A stretch of 64,000 bases of DNA from Bacteroidota bacterium (GTDB lineage: Bacteria > Bacteroidota > Bacteroidia > NS11-12g > UBA955): contig JAUXOK010000011.1 of NCBI GenBank assembly GCA_030682255.1, forward strand, positions 84,739 to 148,738. Reading direction: 5' to 3'. The translations under genes were made by a program, and so were the position numbers. The stretch's first letter is position 1. The number at the start of each line of letters is the position of its first letter. Below are positions 9,510 through 18,651 of the stretch, in pieces. The notes below the pieces were generated by a model, which was not told where the DNA came from, made no database searches, and was given only the letters and a program-made list of their open reading frames with translations.

Positions 9510-10040
9510 ATGAAGATTTTAGAAAAAATAATTAATAGTGTTTTATATTTTAAAAGTATATATCTTTTACTCATAATCTTTTGTCAATCTATTCAAGCTC
9601 AACCCATGCAATTGAAATTCGGAATTGGCAATTACGAAGGTTTAAATATTGGTATGAGGCATACTTTTAAAAAACTGCATTTTGAATATGGTTTGGGAGC
9701 AGACTTAAATGTTTTTCAGCAAGGATACAACACCAATGTGCATGCTCTGCTTGGCAAAAAACTGTTTAAAAAGAGGGCAGAACAGCCTTTGCAATATTAT
9801 TTTCAATTTAAAACCTTGTTGTGGTACATTGAAAATCCCAGCAATCAATTTTTAAATGCCTCGTTTAGTCCTGAGTTGATGATAAAGAAGAAATTGAATA
9901 GTGACTTTGAACTTGCTGCCTATTTGGGGTTTGTGTGGACCACCAATTTAAAATATGTCAGAAAAACTTATCAAGAAATCGGTTTTCCTAGAGAGTTTCA
10001 GCCAGGTTTTGGCTTACAATTGTTTTATAAACTGAAATGA
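9510..10040 (+). CDS. Predicted outer-membrane beta-barrel protein, uncharacterised
   Basis: 176-aa protein with a signal peptide (hydrophobic residues ~15-30, cleavage near SIQAQ). The mature part consists of alternating amphipathic strands rich in Tyr, Phe and Gly (for example FGIGNYEGLNIGM and FELAAYLGFVW), as in small 8-stranded barrels. I do not recognise a named family. The stop overlaps the next start as ATGA (10037-10040), so it is co-translated with the GDPD lipoprotein downstream and may act with it at the outer membrane; that link is inference. Confidence 0.65.
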   Translation: MKILEKIINSVLYFKSIYLLLIIFCQSIQAQPMQLKFGIGNYEGLNIGMRHTFKKLHFEYGLGADLNVFQQGYNTNVHALLGKKLFKKRAEQPLQYYFQFKTLLWYIENPSNQFLNASFSPELMIKKKLNSDFELAAYLGFVWTTNLKYVRKTYQEIGFPREFQPGFGLQLFYKLK

Positions 10041-10846
10041 GAGTCGCCATCATCATATTGCTAGTATTGCTGAATTCTTGTAAGAAAATCAACTATTACG
10101 AAGACAAAGCCATCACTATAGAACCGCCCAAAAAAATCGTTCACAGAGGGGGGCGTTCGCAGTTTCATTTAGAAAATACTTTAGGTGGAATTAAGCGATC
10201 ATTAAGAGAATTTGATGGCGTGGAAGTGGATGTTCAGATTAGTAAAAATGAAACAATTTGGCTGTCTCATTCTTCGGATGTTTTCAACTGCGATAAAAAG
10301 CTAAAATGCTTTCCCGAAACCAATGACATTGAAATTAAATCTATACTCAGTTGCAACGGAATAGATTTGGCTTATACAGATTTGGAATGCGTTTTTCAGT
10401 TTGTGGTGGATAGTTTTCCCAATAAACCAATATGCATTGATTTAAAAGGTTGGGTGCCATGCAGTGTCAACAGTGTAGATATTGAAGGCATGTTAAGACG
10501 AGAAGGTGAAATAATCATTGAACTAGCCCAAAAATATGGTTTAGCAAAAAACTTGTTATTCGAAACAGAAACTACTTCCGTATTAGATTATCTACATTCA
10601 AAAAAATCGGGTGCAAGTGTTTATCTTACTTCTTATGGAGATTTTGAAAGAGCCGTTTTAATAGCATTAAAACAAAAATATTCTGGCATTTCTTTTAAGA
10701 CCAATATTGGCGAAAAACTAACATACGAAAAAGTAGAACTCTTGCACCAAAAAGGCTTAAAAATCATTGTTTGGAATTTGCAGACGAAAGATGAAATTCA
10801 GTTTTATGAGGACATTTTAGCAGACTACATTCAGTTTGATTATTAG
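10037..10846 (+). CDS. Glycerophosphodiester phosphodiesterase-family lipoprotein
   Basis: 269-aa protein. Its N-terminus has a lipoprotein signal (hydrophobic residues 3-13, then LLNSCKK with the lipobox Cys at ~15). The GDPD TIM barrel follows: HRGGRSQFHLENT carries the catalytic His and conserved Glu-Asn, GVEVDVQ the metal-binding Glu and Asp, and LSHSSD the second His. Expected reaction: hydrolysis of glycerophosphodiesters to glycerol 3-phosphate and an alcohol, in the periplasm. It overlaps the upstream barrel gene. The last ~102 nt are duplicated almost exactly 783 nt downstream. Confidence 0.85.
   Translation: MRVAIIILLVLLNSCKKINYYEDKAITIEPPKKIVHRGGRSQFHLENTLGGIKRSLREFDGVEVDVQISKNETIWLSHSSDVFNCDKKLKCFPETNDIEIKSILSCNGIDLAYTDLECVFQFVVDSFPNKPICIDLKGWVPCSVNSVDIEGMLRREGEIIIELAQKYGLAKNLLFETETTSVLDYLHSKKSGASVYLTSYGDFERAVLIALKQKYSGISFKTNIGEKLTYEKVELLHQKGLKIIVWNLQTKDEIQFYEDILADYIQFDY
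10743..10844 (+). repeat. 102-nt direct repeat, copy 1 (3' end of the GDPD gene)
   Basis: Matches 11526-11627 at 101 of 102 positions (T/C difference in the codon before GTTTGG). The copies then diverge at the stop codon (TAG here, TGA there). Confidence 0.95.
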
Positions 10847-10964
10847 CCCTTTTATAATGCTCCAACACTGTTAATACTTTAAAATCAATTTTTCTGTATT
10901 ATTGCTGATTTTAAAAAATAACAACTTGCCTTTAATTTAAGATGATTGATTTTTAATCTCAATG

Positions 10965-11201
10965 CTATTTAACAAAATGAATAATAGTAAGAACTACAAG
11001 CCAAAAAGTAAATAAATACACATAATAAGTTTTTTGTTTGGAAGTAATTGGGCTTTTATTTTTGGTTAAAAAAAATAACACTAGGTTAATAATAATTAAA
11101 GCAAAATAATAATAACGAATCTCTTCAATGTATTTCAATTGATATAAAACTCCAATAATAAAAAACAAAGAAATTGAAAATATGGATAAAATAAAACGCA
11201 T
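10965..11201 (-). CDS. Small hydrophobic membrane protein, uncharacterised
   Basis: 78 aa with three hydrophobic segments (residues ~3-20, ~29-46 and ~60-76) separated by short charged loops (EEIRYYY, TKNKSPITSKQK). The regular spacing of membrane segments and basic loops argues for a real gene, but I see no recognisable family and no TAnnTTTG promoter. It lies alone on the minus strand between the two copies of the GDPD repeat. Confidence 0.5.
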   Translation of the reverse strand: MRFILSIFSISLFFIIGVLYQLKYIEEIRYYYFALIIINLVLFFLTKNKSPITSKQKTYYVYLFTFWLVVLTIIHFVK

Positions 11202-11524
11202 AATTAATTTGTAGTATAAATATATTTGTAAATGAAGTTATTGTTGGCAACGTTTATTGAATATGTTAATTGCATTTTATGTTCGTTTAAAAAAACTATT
11301 TTGAACTTAATAATCATCTCTAATTAACGAATCATTTTTGCTGTATCCTTCTGCAAATCTTAAGATTTTAATATTTTGTCCAATCTTTTCCAACATAATA
11401 TTGCAAATATATTAATTATTATATATATATATTGTCAAATAATTCTTTCGTCACTGTATTGCTTGGTTTTTGACAATCATTTGTGATCAAGCATACAATT
11501 TTAAATGATGGGAAAGAAAATATA

Positions 11525-11629
11525 ATGCACCAAAAAGGCTTAAAAATCATCGTTTGGAATTTGCAGACGAAAGATGAAATTCAGTTTTATGAGGACATTT
11601 TAGCAGACTACATTCAGTTTGATTATTGA
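11525..11629 (+). pseudogene. Duplicated 3' fragment of the GDPD gene (34-codon mini-ORF)
   Basis: 11526-11627 repeats the end of the GDPD gene at 10743-10844. An ATG happens to be created exactly at the left junction (11525-11527), so the fragment reads as an intact 34-codon ORF (MHQKGLKIIVWNLQ..., ending YIQFDY) and stops at TGA. It lacks every catalytic residue. The rest of the 11202-11743 gap holds AT-rich sequence with a TA run near 11420-11440 and the recA 5' region; I see no other gene there. Confidence 0.85.
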
Positions 11630-11743
11630 TATATTTCCTAAGTGCTTGATTTTGATTTTTGTTAGCTGTAGAAATTGTTAATAACCGCTCGTAAATTGTG
11701 AATAAGTGCAGACGCTTATTGTCTTATTTCGTAACATAGACTT

Positions 11744-12778
11744 ATGGCAGAATCAAATTCGGAAAAATCGAAAGCATTAAAGCTTACAATAGATAAATTA
11801 GAGAAAAGTTATGGCAAAGGTGTCATTATGAAGATGGATGACAAAACAGTTGTAACCACAGAGGTTATTTCTACAGGCTCATTTGGTTTGGATTTGGCAT
11901 TAGGTGTGGGTGGTTTTCCAAAAGGAAGAATCATTGAAATATATGGACCAGAAAGCAGTGGTAAAACTACTTTAGCATTGAGTTGCATTGCCGAAGCGCA
12001 AAAAAAAGGTGGATTGTGTGCTTTTATCGATGCAGAACATGCTTTCGATAAATTTTATGCTCAAAAATTAGGTATCAAAACCTCTGATTTATTGATTTCT
12101 CAACCGGATGACGGGGAACAAGCTTTGGAAATAGCAGATAATTTAATTCGTTCAGGAGCAATTGATGTTATTGTTGTGGATTCTGTAGCAGCTTTGGTTC
12201 CAAGAGCAGAAATTGAAGGGGATATGGGAGATAGCAAAATGGGATTACATGCCCGTTTGATGTCTCAAGCATTAAGAAAACTAACTGGTACTATCAATAA
12301 AACAGGTTGCATTTGTATTTTCATCAATCAATTGAGAGATAAAATTGGTGTGATGTTTGGCAGTCCAGAAACAACTACGGGTGGAAATGCACTTAAGTTT
12401 TATGCTTCAGTGAGAATTGACATCAGAAGAATTGGTCAAATTAAAAATGGCGATGAGATTGTAGGTAATAGAACCAAAGTAAAAGTAGCAAAAAATAAAG
12501 TAGCGCCACCATTTAGAGTGATAGAATTTGACATCATGTATGGCAGAGGTATATCAAGAGCGGGCGAGGTGTTGGATTTGGCAGTAGAGAATGGCATTGT
12601 TCAAAAAAGTGGATCATGGTTTAGCTATGATGGCACAAAATTGGGACAAGGTAGAGACACTGTTAAAGATTTAATAGAAGATAATGCAGAAATGCAAAAA
12701 GAAATAGAACAAAAGTTGAAAGATAAGCTGAATAGTGGGCAATTGCAGGTTGCAGAAGACCCGACTACAGAAGAGTAG
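11744..12778 (+). CDS. recA: Recombinase RecA
   Basis: 344-aa RecA, the DNA-dependent ATPase that forms filaments on single-stranded DNA, promotes strand exchange and stimulates LexA-type self-cleavage. Walker A GPESSGKT at 68-75; the Walker B segment [20 protein letters not shown] and the L2 loop [23 protein letters not shown] are intact; C-terminal acidic tail ends in EDPTTEE. Length is normal. Monocistronic with its own terminator. RecX, its usual modulator, is encoded elsewhere in the window (50017). No obvious LexA box is seen upstream. Confidence 0.98.
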   Translation: MAESNSEKSKALKLTIDKLEKSYGKGVIMKMDDKTVVTTEVISTGSFGLDLALGVGGFPKGRIIEIYGPESSGKTTLALSCIAEAQKKGGLCAFIDAEHAFDKFYAQKLGIKTSDLLISQPDDGEQALEIADNLIRSGAIDVIVVDSVAALVPRAEIEGDMGDSKMGLHARLMSQALRKLTGTINKTGCICIFINQLRDKIGVMFGSPETTTGGNALKFYASVRIDIRRIGQIKNGDEIVGNRTKVKVAKNKVAPPFRVIEFDIMYGRGISRAGEVLDLAVENGIVQKSGSWFSYDGTKLGQGRDTVKDLIEDNAEMQKEIEQKLKDKLNSGQLQVAEDPTTEE

Positions 12779-12810
12779 ATATTGTTTGTTTATGTGTGTC
12801 ATAAAATGGT

Positions 12811-12840
12811 CCCGACTCGTTTGAGCTCGGGGCTTTTTTT
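12811..12840 (+). terminator. Rho-independent terminator after recA
   Basis: CCCGA-CTC-GTTT-GAG-C-TCGGG stem with one bulged base, followed by eight or more T. Confidence 0.85.
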
Positions 12841-12997
12841 TATTTTGTTATTTTGATTTTTAAATTTTATGTTTGTCTTCAATACATATTAAATAAACTT
12901 TAAAAACCTCTCATTAAAATCATTTAACTGAATAGAACTTACTTCACAACTCTATATTTAGATAAATTGAGTATTTCTGTTTAAAATAACATTGTGT

Positions 12998-14266
12998 ATG
13001 AAAAGAAAATCATTCATCAAAAACGCAAGTGCAATCCTCGCACTTCAAACTCTGCCTAGCAATCTATTTGCTAATTCTGACTTTAATTTCAATTACCAAT
13101 TATTGAATCAATATGATAAAAATTCTGAAGATTATTGGATACAAATGTCTAAAATGTTTCAAGTGCCTCAAGATTTTATCAATCTAGAAAACGGTTATTT
13201 CAGTCCGCAACCTCTATCCACATTGGCGTTTCACCAAAAATACGAATCAGCTATTAATCATAAAACCAGTTGGTTTATGCGAAATGAGCAATCCGATAAG
13301 ATTGAAAAAAGCAGAAGTAGTTTAGCTGAATTTTTAAAATGTAACAAAGAAGAATTAGCCATTACTAGAAATACTACCGAGTCTTTAAATAATGTTATAT
13401 CTGGCTTTCCATGGAAAAAAGGTGATGAAGTTATTATTGGCAATCAAGATTATGGCAGCATGGTGGCTGCTTTTCAACAACAAGTTCAAAGAAATGGCAT
13501 AATTGTTAAAGTGGCACAAATTCCATTACATCCCCAAAATGATGATGAAATTATTGAAGCTTTTTCGAAATTATTGACCCCTAAGACCAAAGTTATTCAT
13601 CTCACTCATCTAATTAATTTGTCTGGTCAAATTTTACCTGCTTCTAAAATAATTGATTGGGCTCATGAGAAAAACATACAAGTGATGGTAGATGCAGCAC
13701 ACAGTGTTGCTCATATTGATACATCTTCTGTGATACAAAAAGCAGACTATTTCGCAGCCAGTTTACACAAGTGGCTTTGTTGTCCTTTGGGAGTTGGTAT
13801 TCTAAAAATTAAACAAGAACATATTGCCCAGATTTATCCATTGATGTCTGATGAAGACTATCCGAAAAACAATATTCGTAAATTTGAACATCAAGGAACT
13901 AAACCCATTCAATCCATCATCGCTATAGAGGAAGCCATTGCTTTTCACTACACTATTGGAGCAGAAATCAAAGAAAATAGACTGAGATACCTGAAAAACT
14001 ATTGGATTAACAAAGTTAAAAATTTACCTAAAGTTGTTATCAATACGCCAACCAATGATTCTGAAAGAAGTTGTGCAATCGCTAATTTTAATATCGAAGG
14101 CTATAAACCCACACAATTGTCAAAATTACTATTTGAAAAATACAAGATTTTCAGTGTTGCCATCGAGCATCCTGCAATTAATGGTGTTCGCATAACACCA
14201 CATCTTTACACACTTGAAAAAGATTTAGATGCATTGGTGGGCGCTGTTGAGGAATTGAGGAGCTAG
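12998..14266 (+). CDS. Class V aminotransferase-fold PLP enzyme (exported)
   Basis: 422 aa from the ATG at 12998; a TTG six bases earlier is in frame but less likely. The N-terminus MKRKSFIKNASAILALQ with LPSNLFAN resembles a signal (weakly Tat-like) peptide. The rest is a class V aminotransferase/cysteine desulfurase fold: TRNTTESLN binds the PLP phosphate, MVDAAHSVAHID carries the pyridine-binding Asp, and SLHKWL carries the Schiff-base lysine (K258). Isopenicillin-N epimerase-like family members look like this. Substrate cannot be predicted. The 12841-12997 gap is AT-rich without further features. Confidence 0.82.
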   Translation: MKRKSFIKNASAILALQTLPSNLFANSDFNFNYQLLNQYDKNSEDYWIQMSKMFQVPQDFINLENGYFSPQPLSTLAFHQKYESAINHKTSWFMRNEQSDKIEKSRSSLAEFLKCNKEELAITRNTTESLNNVISGFPWKKGDEVIIGNQDYGSMVAAFQQQVQRNGIIVKVAQIPLHPQNDDEIIEAFSKLLTPKTKVIHLTHLINLSGQILPASKIIDWAHEKNIQVMVDAAHSVAHIDTSSVIQKADYFAASLHKWLCCPLGVGILKIKQEHIAQIYPLMSDEDYPKNNIRKFEHQGTKPIQSIIAIEEAIAFHYTIGAEIKENRLRYLKNYWINKVKNLPKVVINTPTNDSERSCAIANFNIEGYKPTQLSKLLFEKYKIFSVAIEHPAINGVRITPHLYTLEKDLDALVGAVEELRS

Positions 14267-14292
14267 GAGCAAGGAACTAGGAGTTAGGGAAG
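14258..14292 (+). repeat. GAGCTAGGAGCAAGGA-type simple repeat over a stop codon
   Basis: Degenerate AGGAGCTAGGAGCAAGGA / ACTAGGAGTTAGGGA units. The TAG stop of the aminotransferase gene lies within the run. Confidence 0.45.
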
Positions 14293-14315
14293 TATATTTA
14301 AAACTAACTTAGGTT

Positions 14316-14366
14316 ATGCATTAAGCAATTAACCATTACACCCTTAACTAATTAACTAATAACTAT
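14316..14366 (-). repeat. Post-stop short repeat, copy 2 (minus strand)
   Basis: Read on the minus strand, directly after the stop of the GT2 gene (14368), the sequence contains GTTATTAGTTAATTAGTTAA and TAATGGTTAATTG, matching the copies at 4533 and 35013. Confidence 0.55.
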
Positions 14367-14367
14367 T

Positions 14368-15108
14368 TCACATTTTACTTTTATTTCCCAATTTCCTAAT
14401 GGCAATAAACAAATGATTGATTAAATTAGGAATTACACCATATTGTTTTTGAAGCACAGTGAATCTTTCTTGATTACTTTCTTTTCTTTTTTGGGTTGAA
14501 AAGCCATCTAAAGTGAAACAAGCTATGATTCTATGAAGATTAATGTTTTGGTGGCAGTTTTTTAAACAGCGAATCATCCAATCGATATCTGATACATATT
14601 TGTAGCTTTCATCATATTTCATAGCCAATGTTTTTTTAATGATAAACGATTGATGACTCACACTCATGCCCATTTTAAATGATTCCCAAGTTAATTGAGA
14701 AGGCAATCGCCTTGTACTTAAATCTGAACGTGTACCTAGATGTTTGCCATCTTTGTCAACCATCATTGTTTCACCATAAATTGCATCAGGATTTTTTCTA
14801 CAAACTTCTATAATTTGATCTATCACTGTTTTGTCGTATGGATAGTCGCCCGCATTTAAAAACCAAACATATTGACCTTTTGCCATAAATAGACCTTTGT
14901 TCATGGCATTATAAATGCCTTTATCTGGTTCTGAAACAAAGTTTGTAGATATAGTTTGTTCTTTTAAATATGCTTTAGTGCCGTCTATAGACCCACCGTC
15001 AACAATAACGATTTCTATTTCGTTTCCAAATGAATGGTTGTTAAAAATTTCAAGAGTTTTTTTTAATCCTTCGAGGTTGTTGTAGCAAATACTAATGATA
15101 GAAATCAT
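14368..15108 (-). CDS. Family 2 glycosyltransferase
   Basis: 246-aa GT-A glycosyltransferase of the WcaA/RfaG-like GT2 group. ISIISICYNNLEGLKKTL opens the nucleotide-binding domain; VDGGSIDGT, SEPDKGIYNAMNKG and FLNAGDYP (metal-binding region, D-x-D replaced by AGD as in this subfamily) follow. It should transfer an activated sugar in the cytoplasm during surface-glycan assembly. The ATG overlaps the stop of the YfhO-like gene (ATGA, 15105-15108), so the two are translationally coupled. Confidence 0.88.
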   Translation of the reverse strand: MISIISICYNNLEGLKKTLEIFNNHSFGNEIEIVIVDGGSIDGTKAYLKEQTISTNFVSEPDKGIYNAMNKGLFMAKGQYVWFLNAGDYPYDKTVIDQIIEVCRKNPDAIYGETMMVDKDGKHLGTRSDLSTRRLPSQLTWESFKMGMSVSHQSFIIKKTLAMKYDESYKYVSDIDWMIRCLKNCHQNINLHRIIACFTLDGFSTQKRKESNQERFTVLQKQYGVIPNLINHLFIAIRKLGNKSKM

Positions 15109-17603
15109 GTTGTTTTTGACTTAGTAAAATAACTTTTCAACCAAATAATAGACATCACAAGCATTAAAATCAATATAGTTAATGAAACACCTTTTTCAAT
15201 GTTATCTGTAGTGTTATCTCCTTTGTTAAAATAAAGTTTTATTTGATGATTGCCAGCTGGCACAGCTAATCCTCTCAACGTATAATTTACTTTGTTGAGT
15301 TGCATCGGTTTACCATCTATTTCAGCTTGCCAATTGTCATAGTAAATTTCAGAAAATACCAAATATCCAGCTTGTAAATTATTTGTTTTATAATACATCG
15401 TATCAGGATGGTATGATAATAGTTTGGCAGTAGCATTGCTGTCAACTGTTAAAGTTTGAGCCTTTAAAGTCTGATTATTTTCGAAGCTAGAATTGAATGT
15501 AGCAATAGTCTTATTATTAATAGCTTTTAAGGTATCCATTTCTTTTTTAGCATTTGGTGTTTCAATCAATTGGTTAACAAACCATGCGTTGCCATTTTCT
15601 GTTCCTCTTTTTATAGCCATTCTTTGTTGACCATCCGATCCAATCATGTATTTGCAGTTCAACATATCCAAACCTTTGTCTTGCAAAGGTTTTTGAGACA
15701 GAAATTCTGAAATTAAATCTTGGAAACGACTCAATTTTGCTGGGTCGTAGCCACCAATCATTTTGTGGAAAGCCGCACCCTCGTTGTTATTGAAAGGGTC
15801 TCTTGTTAAATCAAAAACCCTAAAATGAGGGTCTTGGTCAGACATCACTTGTTTATCTGCCATATCTGGAATTCTATCGGTAGCAGTGCCTTTTTCAAAC
15901 ACAAAATCATCCCAATTTAAATAGCGCCAATCCACACCAATTAAATCAATGGTTGCAAATGCGCCAATTAAAATAATAGCCAAATAGCCTTTTACTTGTT
16001 TGTTAAACCACGCATATAAAAGTCCAAAAGCTATGGCTATAAAAATCAAAGAACGGAAAGCATCCTTTCTTAATAAACTGATTCTATCTTCTTTTAAAAC
16101 ACTGATTAAATTGGCGTTACTTTGTCTAAGTTCTTCATCAACTGCTCCTCCCATATCCATAATCATAGGACCTAATAAAGCAGCTAAAATACAGAAACCT
16201 GCAGTAATGAAAAATGAAAGTAATATTTTGTCCCAATATTGTGTTTGAGCAGATTTAAATAACTCTAATATATTGAAATTAAAGGATACCCCTTTTTTAT
16301 TATCTTTCCAATTGTCATAGATTTCTTTCAAACCTAAAAAGCCAATTAATGGTATGGTAACCTGGGCAATAGAAAAAGCCATCATTGGTGTTCTAAACTT
16401 ATTGTAATAAGGTAGGTTATCAAAAAGCCAATAATTGATACTGCTAAAATGTTTACCCCAACCTAAGATAAATGAAATCAGCGTTAAGGCAAATAATGCC
16501 CATTTGATGGGGCTTTTTACCACAAACATACCTAAAACAAACAAAAAGATGATAATGGCTCCAATATAAATGGGTCCAGATGTAAATTGCAAATCACCAT
16601 GATACATTGGTAATCCTTGTTCTATGGCTTCGTCATTGCCCGTTTCTTTATAAAAGGCAGAAGATGTGGAGAGCTTTTCACGACTGCTACCACCATAAAA
16701 ATTAGGAATTAGCAAAGTAAAAGTTTCCGCTTTGCCATAACTCCATGAAAAAGCATAATCTCTGTTCAAGCCATCTTTACCGCTTTCTTTTTGATTGACG
16801 TTATTATCCACTTTTGCCATGTCATTGCCACCACGCATGGTATTTTTGGCAAAATCAGACGTGGTTTTAATTTTTGTGATATTGGTTAAAACTCCAGATC
16901 CAATTGCAAAAATTGAAATCAAAGTTGCTATTAATAACTGTTTGATGTTTTTTTCTTTTACAAGTACAATGACATAATAAATGCCCATTACCAAGAGACA
17001 AATAATGGTATAAAAAGTAATTTGATAATGAAAAAAGTAAACTTGTAAAGCCATGTTAAAAGCCAATGTGACACCACCTTTTAAATAATGACCACTGAAT
17101 AATAAATGCAAAGAACCAATAATAGCTGGCAATAATGCCATAGCAAGCACTTTGGTATAGTGGGCAGCCTCTATGCTGCTCAAACTATAGGTGGCAAAAC
17201 CATAAGCTAGGGCAGCCATTGCTCCAAAAAGTGGTTTGACTTTAAAGGCGTTCATTAATAAATAGAAGCCAATAAATGATAGAAATAAAATCTTAAAAGG
17301 ATAAGCTTGATTATTGAAAGGTGTTAAGTAATTGTATGATTTGATATAATTGCCACTGGTTTGACCTTTAATTAAAATGGAAGGCATACCAGAAAAAATA
17401 CTGTTAGTCCAGCCTGGAAAGGTGCCATCTTCATCTGTGTATTTTTGTATTTCAGTGGTTTTAAGCAAACCTTGAGTTACGTCCTCTTCATTGTGCATGT
17501 AACCATTAAAAGTTTTAATAAAATAAATATAACCTACAATAAAAAAGATTAAAATAGCCAAACCATGAGGTTTGATGTCTTCAAAGAGTTTTTTGAAATT
17601 CAT
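15105..17603 (-). CDS. YfhO-family polytopic membrane protein
   Basis: 832 aa when begun at the ATG at 17603. The frame is open further upstream, but the downstream ATG gives a normal N-terminus (MNFKKLFEDIKPHG followed by a membrane helix). About 12 hydrophobic segments occupy residues 10-560, with a periplasmic C-terminal domain and a last helix near 805-825. YfhO-type proteins are GT-C-like enzymes tied to glycosylation of envelope polymers; the role here is inferred from family. It heads a two-gene unit with the GT2 gene. Confidence 0.82.
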   Translation of the reverse strand: MNFKKLFEDIKPHGLAILIFFIVGYIYFIKTFNGYMHNEEDVTQGLLKTTEIQKYTDEDGTFPGWTNSIFSGMPSILIKGQTSGNYIKSYNYLTPFNNQAYPFKILFLSFIGFYLLMNAFKVKPLFGAMAALAYGFATYSLSSIEAAHYTKVLAMALLPAIIGSLHLLFSGHYLKGGVTLAFNMALQVYFFHYQITFYTIICLLVMGIYYVIVLVKEKNIKQLLIATLISIFAIGSGVLTNITKIKTTSDFAKNTMRGGNDMAKVDNNVNQKESGKDGLNRDYAFSWSYGKAETFTLLIPNFYGGSSREKLSTSSAFYKETGNDEAIEQGLPMYHGDLQFTSGPIYIGAIIIFLFVLGMFVVKSPIKWALFALTLISFILGWGKHFSSINYWLFDNLPYYNKFRTPMMAFSIAQVTIPLIGFLGLKEIYDNWKDNKKGVSFNFNILELFKSAQTQYWDKILLSFFITAGFCILAALLGPMIMDMGGAVDEELRQSNANLISVLKEDRISLLRKDAFRSLIFIAIAFGLLYAWFNKQVKGYLAIILIGAFATIDLIGVDWRYLNWDDFVFEKGTATDRIPDMADKQVMSDQDPHFRVFDLTRDPFNNNEGAAFHKMIGGYDPAKLSRFQDLISEFLSQKPLQDKGLDMLNCKYMIGSDGQQRMAIKRGTENGNAWFVNQLIETPNAKKEMDTLKAINNKTIATFNSSFENNQTLKAQTLTVDSNATAKLLSYHPDTMYYKTNNLQAGYLVFSEIYYDNWQAEIDGKPMQLNKVNYTLRGLAVPAGNHQIKLYFNKGDNTTDNIEKGVSLTILILMLVMSIIWLKSYFTKSKTT

Positions 17604-17608
17604 AAATG

Positions 17609-17616
17609 CAAATATA
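17609..17616 (-). promoter_or_regulatory. -7 box (TATATTTG) for the YfhO-like gene
   Basis: Exact TAnnTTTG on the minus strand, 5 nt before the ATG at 17603. It supports that start and suggests a leaderless or near-leaderless transcript. Confidence 0.5.
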
Positions 17617-17673
17617 GAACTAAATAGATTATTTTTCGAAAATCTTAAATCATTAACTTTGGATAAAAATTGA

Positions 17674-17681
17674 TATTTTTG
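17674..17681 (+). promoter_or_regulatory. -7 box (TATTTTTG) for the FkbM/GT4 operon
   Basis: Exact TAnnTTTG, 14 nt before the GTG start at 17696; divergent from the box at 17609-17616. Confidence 0.55.
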
Positions 17682-17695
17682 CAAATAAAAAAAGC

Positions 17696-18646
17696 GTGAA
17701 TGTTATAGACCAAATACTCAATCATCCACTTTTAATTGAAAAGCCAATTGTTCTTATTGACATTGGTGCTTCTGGTGGAACCAATAAAGTTTGGAAAAGA
17801 ATCGCTTCAAAATCCATCTGTATAGCTTTTGATGCTGATACCAGAGAACTTAAATTTGAAGAAAAAGAATCGTCATTTTTTAAGAAACTATATATAATCA
17901 ATGCAATTGTTTCTGATTCAGAAGCTGATACAAATACTTTTAATTTAACAAAATCTCCGTTTTGCTCTAGTTTATTGATGCCAAATTATTTAGAATTAGA
18001 TGACTATTTTTATAGAGATAGTTTTACAGTTGAAAAACAAATAGAACTCAAAACAATTACCATTAATCAAGCACTTAAAAATTTAAACATCGATTATTTG
18101 GATTGGTTTAAGACTGACTCTCAAGGGACCGATTTAAGGATTTATAATTCAATTTCAGAAGCTATTCATAGTAAAATAACCGTTGCAGAATTTGAACCAG
18201 GGATTATTAATGCATATAAAAATGAAGATATGTTATTCGATGTTATTCGTACATTTAAAGAAAATAATCAATTTTACTGTGAATCTTGTGTTATTAAAGG
18301 AAGTGCAAGGATAAAAAAGGATATTTTAGATGAAGTCACAAAAAGTAATTTCTTTCAAAAAGTATTAAAACATTCATTACCACAGGATGCTGGTTGGGCT
18401 GAAATCAGATATTTAAGAAAGTATCAAAATGTGTCAGGATTAAGAAATGTCTTAGTAAATTATGTTTTTTCTATTGTATTGGGTCAATACGGAAATGCTT
18501 TGTCAATATGTAGAAATATGGGCGATGGTATTGAAAATTCATTAAAAAATAAAATGGAAAAGTTTGCTTTATCACAAATTAAAAAATCTGTTTATTCAAA
18601 AGAATTTTTAAGAGTGGTTATTAATAAATTATTTAATAGGTTTTAA
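17696..18646 (+). CDS. FkbM-family methyltransferase (first of two)
   Basis: 316-aa AdoMet-dependent methyltransferase-fold protein. Motif I is VLIDIGASGGTN (residues ~19-30), the acidic motif II is IAFDADTRE, and the FkbM hallmark segment is WFKTDSQGTDLRIYNSI, with AEFEPGI after it. Members O-methylate sugars or other hydroxyls in glycan and secondary metabolite pathways. GTG is used as start. Six bases separate its stop from the next gene, a second FkbM protein, so the pair and the following GT4 gene form an operon, probably for a methylated surface sugar. Confidence 0.82.
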   Translation: MNVIDQILNHPLLIEKPIVLIDIGASGGTNKVWKRIASKSICIAFDADTRELKFEEKESSFFKKLYIINAIVSDSEADTNTFNLTKSPFCSSLLMPNYLELDDYFYRDSFTVEKQIELKTITINQALKNLNIDYLDWFKTDSQGTDLRIYNSISEAIHSKITVAEFEPGIINAYKNEDMLFDVIRTFKENNQFYCESCVIKGSARIKKDILDEVTKSNFFQKVLKHSLPQDAGWAEIRYLRKYQNVSGLRNVLVNYVFSIVLGQYGNALSICRNMGDGIENSLKNKMEKFALSQIKKSVYSKEFLRVVINKLFNRF

Positions 18647-18651
18647 ATATA

